A DNA stretch of 61,680 bases from Bacillota bacterium. Its GTDB lineage: Bacteria > Bacillota > Desulfotomaculia > Desulfotomaculales > Pelotomaculaceae. The notes beneath the pieces are model-generated. The model made no database searches. It was not told the origin of the DNA and worked only from the letters and a program-made list of their open reading frames with translations. Within the stretch, counting starts at the first letter, position 1. Every line of letters starts with the position of its first letter. Position numbers and translations under genes: made by a program. The DNA is taken from NCBI GenBank assembly GCA_029555205.1, contig JAKPTB010000002.1, positions 1-61,680 of the forward strand, in the 5' to 3' direction. Shown piece after piece: positions 57,106-61,680 of the stretch.

Positions 57106-57864
57106 TTATTTGCCTGCGATAGATTCGGGACAATAACGCGGCAGGTCCAGCAGCGCAGCGGCACCGGCGGCTGTGGAGCCGTAGAAAACCAGCGGCTTGC
57201 CGCTCCGGTAAAACATATCTACAGTATTATTGCAGATGATGCTCCCGGTTGCAAAAATTACATCACAGGCGGCGAGCTGTTCAGACAGGTCAGCCGCTCC
57301 GTTATTAATAAGCACACCATTTTTTGTTTTTCCGATGTTGGCCGGGTCCAGGTCCAGGACCACCAGGCTAAAGGCAGGATTCAAAGCTTCCGCCAGAGCC
57401 GGCTGGTAGCCAACCATCAAAATATTGGGTTGACCGAAGTTTTCCTTAAAATAACCAACCACCTGGCGGGCGCACAATTCGGGCCCCTTGTCCCGGCAGT
57501 GAATGGTGTTGGTTGCCTTGCCTGCGTAGCAGGCAACCGCGTTCAGGGAAGCAACGCAAACAGCCCGTTGAAAATCATCATCCAGTTGCATGTCCAGGAC
57601 GTCTTCCAGGGTTCCGTCAAAATCACCCTGGGCACTTGTAAAGGCCTGACCCTTGCAGCCCAGAATATCGGCCTGCAGCAGGCGCTCCTTACCCTGGAGC
57701 AACACAAAATCCTTTCTTTTGGTGGAACCCAGGGCATCCTCAGGACTCAAGGCGGAAGCCCTGACAGAAACCTGGGCTTTTTTCAACTGGAGCTCATCCG
57801 CAAGGCGGTCCAGCTCCTGACTCAGGTTTTCAAAAAAAAGTGATCGGATGGATTGTCCCTTCAT
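57106..57864 (-). CDS. DUF364-type (Rossmann-like) protein of the mod locus
   Basis: 252 residues from ATG 57864. Blocks typical of this clostridial/archaeal family: DFVLLQGKERLLQADILGCKGQAFT, RAVCVASLNAVACYAG, NTIHCRDKGPELCARQVVGYF, LDLDPANIGKTKNG, FATGSIICNNTVDMF and YGSTAAGAAALL. DUF364 proteins are annotated as putative heavy-metal chelation proteins, but their substrate is not known. Position between modC and moaD suggests a role in Mo or W use. An in-frame stretch up to 58053 (VTAVNYRQAVLRSVFYVRTH) also looks coding; the start is not certain. Confidence 0.8.
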   Translation of the reverse strand: MKGQSIRSLFFENLSQELDRLADELQLKKAQVSVRASALSPEDALGSTKRKDFVLLQGKERLLQADILGCKGQAFTSAQGDFDGTLEDVLDMQLDDDFQRAVCVASLNAVACYAGKATNTIHCRDKGPELCARQVVGYFKENFGQPNILMVGYQPALAEALNPAFSLVVLDLDPANIGKTKNGVLINNGAADLSEQLAACDVIFATGSIICNNTVDMFYRSGKPLVFYGSTAAGAAALLDLPRYCPESIAGK

Positions 57865-58101
57865 GTCAAATGCACCACCGGATATTTTTGACAATTCATT
57901 AACCCCAAAAAACATAATTTCATTTTTCTTCCCGTCACGATAAACGTCAATGTGGGTCCTGACGTAAAACACGCTCCGAAGCACGGCTTGCCGGTAGTTG
58001 ACTGCTGTAACCGGCGGGCCGCCACCGCCAGGCGGATCTTGCCGCAGGCACAAGTAAGACAGTAGGTTTAAGCAGTTTGCAGCAATGATTTATAATTCAC
58101 C

Positions 58102-58812
58102 CTACATTTGCACATAAACCGTATTGTCAGCACGCAACCCCCTCGAATAACAGCTAAAAGATGTGGCCAGATCCCTCACCCGGCCCTTTTCCAGATGAAT
58201 GACTTCATCCCCCAGGTAACTGGCATCTTCTTCATCGTGAGTAACCAGGATAAAAGGTATCTGCCACTGCTCGTGCAATTTCCTTAATTCCTTCCGGAGC
58301 CCCACCCTGGTTTTTTTATCGACAGCGCTGAAGGGCTCATCCAGCAGCAGTACCTGTGGCCGGACTGCAAGAGCCCTGGCCAGGGCTACCCTTTGTTTTT
58401 CACCTCCGGATAGCTGCCGGGGGTAGCGGTCAAGGAGATGCCCGACACCAAAAGAGTTTAGCAGTTCCACGGGATCCACCAATGGTTCACCCCCTTTGCC
58501 CTTTTTACATTTCAGGCCGTAAAAAACATTTTGCCTGACCGTCATATGGGGAAAAAGGGCGTATTCCTGAAATAGATAGCCGATGTTCCTTGCTTGCGGG
58601 GATACATTAATTTTTTCCGCATCCGAATAGAGCAGGCGTTCATTAACTTTAACAAAACCGGAATCCGGCTGCAGCAGGCCTGCCAGAAGGTGTAGAATAG
58701 TGGTTTTCCCGGAGCCGGAATGTCCCCATAACAGAAGGATTTGATTTTTAACTTTAAAATGAACATCAAGATTAAAATGCCATAATTTTTTAGTTAGTTG
58801 AGCTTCCAACAT
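58102..58812 (-). CDS. modC: Molybdate ABC transporter ATP-binding protein ModC
   Basis: Energises molybdate uptake at the inner face of the membrane. About 236 residues. Walker A LWGHSGSGKTTILHLL, signature PRQLSGGEKQRVALARALA, Walker B LLLDEPFSAVD, and switch His VTHDEEDASYLG. It lacks the C-terminal TOBE (mop-like) domain of E. coli ModC, since it ends near residue 236. ATG 58812 has AGAGGTG six bases upstream. About 250 bases separate it from modB. Confidence 0.92.
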   Translation of the reverse strand: MLEAQLTKKLWHFNLDVHFKVKNQILLLWGHSGSGKTTILHLLAGLLQPDSGFVKVNERLLYSDAEKINVSPQARNIGYLFQEYALFPHMTVRQNVFYGLKCKKGKGGEPLVDPVELLNSFGVGHLLDRYPRQLSGGEKQRVALARALAVRPQVLLLDEPFSAVDKKTRVGLRKELRKLHEQWQIPFILVTHDEEDASYLGDEVIHLEKGRVRDLATSFSCYSRGLRADNTVYVQM

Positions 58813-59066
58813 CTGATTCACCTCTAAAATAAAGCCGTTATAGCTATGGGCAGATTACCCGGATTTCCGGTTTCGCAAAATAACATAAATAATGCTTAAT
58901 ACCATAATCTACATATTCTTTACTGGTTATGCGCTCTTAAGAACAATAACATTGATGTGATAACCAGCAAAAAAGCGGAAAACTATATTTCACTGTAGAT
59001 TCATATGCCGCCTGCCCCATAACGGCGCAGCAACGGTCATTAAGTCCGCTCGTAGTCGCTTAAGCT
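58813..59066. other. Gap between modC and modB with an inverted repeat
   Basis: 254 bases, no gene. CTGGTTAT/ATAACCAG (near 58923-58965) forms an 8-bp inverted repeat. AATAACATA-type sequences similar to those upstream of modA occur twice. Confidence 0.5.
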
Positions 59067-59738
59067 TCAATGCTTCTGCCTTTTAGCCCAGCGGTTGACC
59101 CAGAATATAACAAGGAAGCTGAATACCGTAATGATGGCCACCAGGGTCCTGGCTGCTTCGTTCTTACCTGATTCCACTGCGAAATAAATTGCCGTTGGGA
59201 TGGTCTGGGTCTGGCCCGGGATATTGCCCGCCACCATCAGGGTGGCGCCAAACTCACCCAGGGCGCGGGCAAAGGACAGCACCAGGCCGGCGATGATGCC
59301 GGGCCAGGCCAGGGGGAGGGTGACCGTGAAAAATATTCTCACCTCTCCGGCCCCCAGGGTTCTGGCAGCCTTCTCCAAATTAACGTCAACACTTTGAAAA
59401 GCTGCCTTTGCGCTCTGGTACATCAAAGGAAAAGCCACAACAGTTGCTGCCAGAACCGCTGCGTACCATGTGAAAACCAGCGTAAAACCCATACCGGCCA
59501 GAGTTTTACCAAAAAGTCCGTTTTTGCCTATTAGAACGAGCAAGGCGTAACCCACTACAGAGGGCGGCAGCACCAGAGGTAACGTTATGGCGGCCTCTAC
59601 AAACTCTTTGCCGTAAAACTCCCGGCGGGCCATCAGTCTGGCCAGGGGCAGCCCCAGAAGGCTGATCATAAACACTGAGATAAGGGCCACCCGCAGGGAT
59701 AGCAGTACCGGAAACCAGTCCGTCAGCTGCGTAAACAT
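59067..59738 (-). CDS. modB: Molybdate ABC transporter permease ModB
   Basis: 223 residues, about five membrane segments. Contains LPLVLPPSVVGYALLVLIG, then LGAGEVRIFFTVTLPLAWPGIIAGLVLSFARALGEFGATLMVAGN, with the permease EAA loop, a ModB family block. 3 bases after the modA stop, so translationally coupled. Pairs with ModC. WtpB/TupB-like permeases differ in this block, so ModB is favoured. Confidence 0.94.
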   Translation of the reverse strand: MFTQLTDWFPVLLSLRVALISVFMISLLGLPLARLMARREFYGKEFVEAAITLPLVLPPSVVGYALLVLIGKNGLFGKTLAGMGFTLVFTWYAAVLAATVVAFPLMYQSAKAAFQSVDVNLEKAARTLGAGEVRIFFTVTLPLAWPGIIAGLVLSFARALGEFGATLMVAGNIPGQTQTIPTAIYFAVESGKNEAARTLVAIITVFSFLVIFWVNRWAKRQKH

Positions 59739-59741
59739 GTT

Positions 59742-60542
59742 TTAGCTGTTGGTTCCAAGGGGCTTGAAACCATATTTTTCAAAAACCCGGGCTGCTTCAG
59801 CACTCTGCAGGAAGCCGGCAAAGTCTTCAGCCTCTTTCTGGTATTTGCTATTCTTTATGGCAGCCATGGGGTAAACGATGGGTTTATGAGAGCCGGCCGG
59901 GGCGGCGGCAACAATTTTAATCTTATCGCTGCCCACCGTATCGGAACGGTAGACAAGGCCTGCATCGGCGTTGCCAGTTTCCACATATGTAAGCACCTGA
60001 CGTACGTCCTTGGCCAAAACAAGTTTTGCTGCAATTTTGTCCCAGAGATCCAAATGGGTTAAGGCTTCCCTGGCATATTTGCCGGCAGGCACCGTTTCCG
60101 GCGTACCGACACCGACTTTGGCAACGTTCGCATCTGTCAATCCTGCAAAGCCGCTGAGGCTGCCGTCTTTCCCTGTTATTAAAACCAGTTCGTTGCCCAG
60201 AAGATCTTTACGGGAAGCATCTACAATCAGTCCCTTTTCAGCCAGGGCGTCCATTTGGGACTTTCCTGCGGATATAAATAAATCGGCCGGAGCACCTTCC
60301 TCAATTTGTTTCTGCAGGGTGCCGGAGGAAGCAAAATTATAGGTTATCTTAACCCCTGCCTGCTGCTGCTCGTAAATGGTCTTCAACTCTCCTGCAGCAT
60401 CCTGAAGGCTGGCCGCTGCCGCAATGGTCAGATTCACCGGTTCCACCCCGGCCTGGGGTTGCCCTTCGCTGCCGCCACAGCCTGCGACAGCGACAGCTGT
60501 CAACACAATAAGCATAAGCCCCAGCAACAACAGTTTCTTCAA
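59742..60542 (-). CDS. modA: Molybdate-binding lipoprotein ModA
   Basis: Substrate-binding protein for molybdate, and perhaps tungstate. 266 residues. Lipoprotein signal KLLLLGLMLIVLTAVAVAGCGG with the lipobox AGC. The binding core has LTIAAAASLQDAAGELKTIY and NFASSGTLQKQIEEGAPADLFIS, the ModA signature, and ends with YGFKPLG. TTG start at 60542 eight bases after GGGGGG. First gene of modABC; a promoter with an operator-like inverted repeat lies directly upstream. Confidence 0.95.
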   Translation of the reverse strand: MKKLLLLGLMLIVLTAVAVAGCGGSEGQPQAGVEPVNLTIAAAASLQDAAGELKTIYEQQQAGVKITYNFASSGTLQKQIEEGAPADLFISAGKSQMDALAEKGLIVDASRKDLLGNELVLITGKDGSLSGFAGLTDANVAKVGVGTPETVPAGKYAREALTHLDLWDKIAAKLVLAKDVRQVLTYVETGNADAGLVYRSDTVGSDKIKIVAAAPAGSHKPIVYPMAAIKNSKYQKEAEDFAGFLQSAEAARVFEKYGFKPLGTNS

Positions 60543-60581
60543 ATTTTTACCCCCCTTAAAAATAATAGTGTCTGTAAAAAG

Positions 60582-60611
60582 TCTATAAAATCAAACAAAG
60601 AATCCTTGCAA
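60582..60611 (-). promoter_or_regulatory. modA promoter
   Basis: TTGCAA (60611-60606), 18 bases, TATAGA (60587-60582). The inverted-repeat arm at 60611-60625 touches the -35, so a bound protein would block or recruit polymerase. Confidence 0.65.
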
Positions 60612-60868
60612 TAACATAACATAATAAAACTACACATAACATCATTATAATCATGATAAGCCCAGGAGATTATGTTTGTCAAGGACAATCCTGGCGGACC
60701 CGTCTTATTTGTTCATTATTCTCTTTATGTTTTAATTGCCACACAACATTCCCGCCGGCTTCACCGGTGCCCGGTTTGACATCTTTGGTCAACTATTTTA
60801 TCATTGTCCAGGAAGCTTGCGGAATAATTCCTAATTTACTTAAATTATTTTTAATTATGTTATGTTAT
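60611..60868. repeat. Perfect 15-bp inverted repeat bracketing the mod intergenic region
   Basis: ATAACATAACATAAT at 60611-60625 and its exact reverse complement at 60854-60868, 228 bases apart. Each arm is itself two copies of an ATAACAT-type half-site. They could hold a DNA loop. Confidence 0.8.
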
Positions 60869-61125
60869 GTTGTGTTGTGTTGTGTTTCACCTGGCCCCGC
60901 CTATTCCCGGCGCCGCTTCCGTAGACCTGGCCCGGCTACCCTAAGGGCAGTTAACCCTTGATAATGGCTAGATCTTTAACAGGGTTAGCTTTTTCTCCAG
61001 GTTTGGCGCCTAAGGAGAACTCTGTCCGGCTTCAATTTTTTTAGATGCAATTTATTTAGCTTTTTCAGTCAACAAGGCAGAACAAAACATAATTTAACAC
61101 TACTAAAGATTGTTAGGAAAAAAAA

Positions 61126-61134
61126 TGATATAAT
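61126..61134 (+). promoter_or_regulatory. Extended -10 promoter of the HTH-PBP gene
   Basis: TGATATAAT, about 32 bases before the ATG at 61166. No convincing -35, as is usual for extended -10 promoters. Confidence 0.6.
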
Positions 61135-61165
61135 AATACGTGAAGGAAGATCAATGGAGGGGAAA

Positions 61166-61680
61166 ATGAAAGAAGATATTTCTCTAACTCCAGAAGAAGT
61201 GGCAAATACACTTAAAATTGCTAAAAATACTGTCTACGAGTTGATCAAACGCGGTGCGCTGCCGGCTTACCGGATTGGACGCAAAATTCGAGTTGACTTG
61301 CGGGATGTGGAAGACTACAAGAGGCAGGGTAAAAAAATGAAGCAAGCCATGACAATGACCACACCCGCCACACCACCCACTCCTCCTCCGGTACAGGCCC
61401 CCATTACGCCGGTACAGGCCCCCATTACAGAGGAGCACTTCAGCGCCCCGCAGAACGTGGTTATTTGCGGACAGGACGTCCTTCTGGATATACTAACCCG
61501 TTACCTGGAGCGGCATCCCAGTGGAATCAGCGCGTTAAGGCAAAACGTCGGCAGTTTCAAAGGCCTCATGGCCCTTTACCAGGGAAAGGCCCATATGTCT
61601 GCGGTGCACCTCTGGGCGGGGGAAAGAAATCTTTATAACATCCCCTACGTGCGCCGTCTGCTTCCCGGCATCCCTACACT
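61166..61680 (+). CDS. Helix-turn-helix / PBP-like domain regulator (partial, runs off the right edge)
   Basis: About 171 residues in window. Residues 6-52 are an excisionase/MerR-type HTH (PF12728-like): LTPEEVANTLKIAKNTVYEL, IKRGALPAYRIGRKIRVDL. A Thr/Pro linker (58-90) with PVQAPIT twice joins a PBP-like domain (PF12727-like) starting NVVICGQDVLLDILTRYL, then NVGSFKGLMALYQGKAH. It matches the C-terminal domain of the MoeA fusion at 23 of 40 positions in that block. Divergent from modABC with a shared operator-like repeat. Probably a metal-oxyanion-responsive regulator. GGAGGGG ribosome site. Confidence 0.85.
   Translation, partial: MKEDISLTPEEVANTLKIAKNTVYELIKRGALPAYRIGRKIRVDLRDVEDYKRQGKKMKQAMTMTTPATPPTPPPVQAPITPVQAPITEEHFSAPQNVVICGQDVLLDILTRYLERHPSGISALRQNVGSFKGLMALYQGKAHMSAVHLWAGERNLYNIPYVRRLLPGIPT
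61388..61428. repeat. 21-bp tandem duplication in the HTH-PBP linker
   Basis: CCGGTACAGGCCCCCATTAC at 61388 and again at 61409, encoding PVQAPIT twice. Identical at the DNA level, so recent. It lengthens the linker between DNA-binding and sensor domains. Confidence 0.9.

Larger units (their letters stand above)
60543..61165. other. Divergent region between modA and the HTH-PBP gene
   Basis: 623 bases with no gene. Contains the modA promoter, two 15-bp inverted-repeat arms, an AT/GT-rich stretch (TATGTTATGTTGTGTTGTG near 60857-60880) and the HTH-PBP promoter. A GC-rich part near 60745-60780 and 60890-60960 shows no known RNA. Confidence 0.6.

Noticed and set aside
56897-57133. 78-codon minus-strand frame after the DUF364 gene
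   Set aside because: Overlaps its end and is Lys/Tyr-rich as expected from AT-rich non-coding DNA.
60853-60887. GT-rich microsatellite as a phase-variable tract
   Set aside because: It is not in a reading frame and the better explanation is an operator arm plus local repeat; kept only as part of the inverted repeat.

Overview
The window looks like chromosome of an anaerobic, spore-forming, Gram-positive Clostridia member, most likely of the Desulfotomaculum/Pelotomaculum (Peptococcaceae) type. The basis is a CIRCE-controlled groESL, a ykkC-class riboswitch in front of the purine genes, strong GGAGG ribosome sites with many TTG/GTG starts, a SleB-type spore-lytic hydrolase, an FprA/high-molecular-weight rubredoxin pair, and an extended molybdenum/tungsten cofactor locus. 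The genus is inference. Most genes lie on the minus strand.

Region 1 (1-18 kb) collects pathways that consume PRPP or make purines. It holds hisD-hisC-hisB-hisH-hisA-hisF (hisF runs off the left edge), the TrpR-family regulator yerC, purE-purB-purC-purM-purN-purH-purD, and hpt-guaA. The purE operon has a clear promoter, a ykkC-family (PRPP-type) riboswitch and an overlapping terminator. The his and yerC promoters share an 18-bp motif, a candidate operator. hisG/hisZ and purF/purL/purQ/purS are absent here.

Region 2 (18-32 kb) starts with a lipoprotein-like anchored protein, a MazG-type pyrophosphohydrolase and a DUF1015 protein. An exopolysaccharide region follows: an initiating sugar transferase, an intact GT4 glycosyltransferase, an AT-rich stretch with a GT2 and a GT4 gene both broken by frameshifts, a secreted propeller-repeat protein and an O-antigen ligase-like polymerase with TPRs.

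Region 3 (31-47 kb) is mixed: comB, tRNA-Val, a PAS/GAF/GGDEF/HD-GYP protein, DUF1294, the fprA-hrb operon, a HAD nucleotidase, sleB, small zinc proteins, RNase HI, DUF1540, tRNA-Thr, an L,D-transpeptidase and groES-groEL with CIRCE.

Region 4 (47.5-61.7 kb) is a molybdenum/tungsten module. It carries modA-modB-modC, a DUF364 protein, moaD, a one-domain ModE-like regulator, an orphan tungstate-type permease, moaA, a MOSC protein, a MoeB/ThiF protein, a 59-aa protein, moeA, a MoeA fused to a periplasmic-binding-like (PBP) domain, moaC and mog. Divergent from modA, a helix-turn-helix protein carries the same PBP-like domain, and a perfect 15-bp inverted repeat lies between them. This pair of PBP-domain proteins, one a regulator and one fused to the metal-insertion enzyme, is the best candidate here for an undescribed metal-sensing system.
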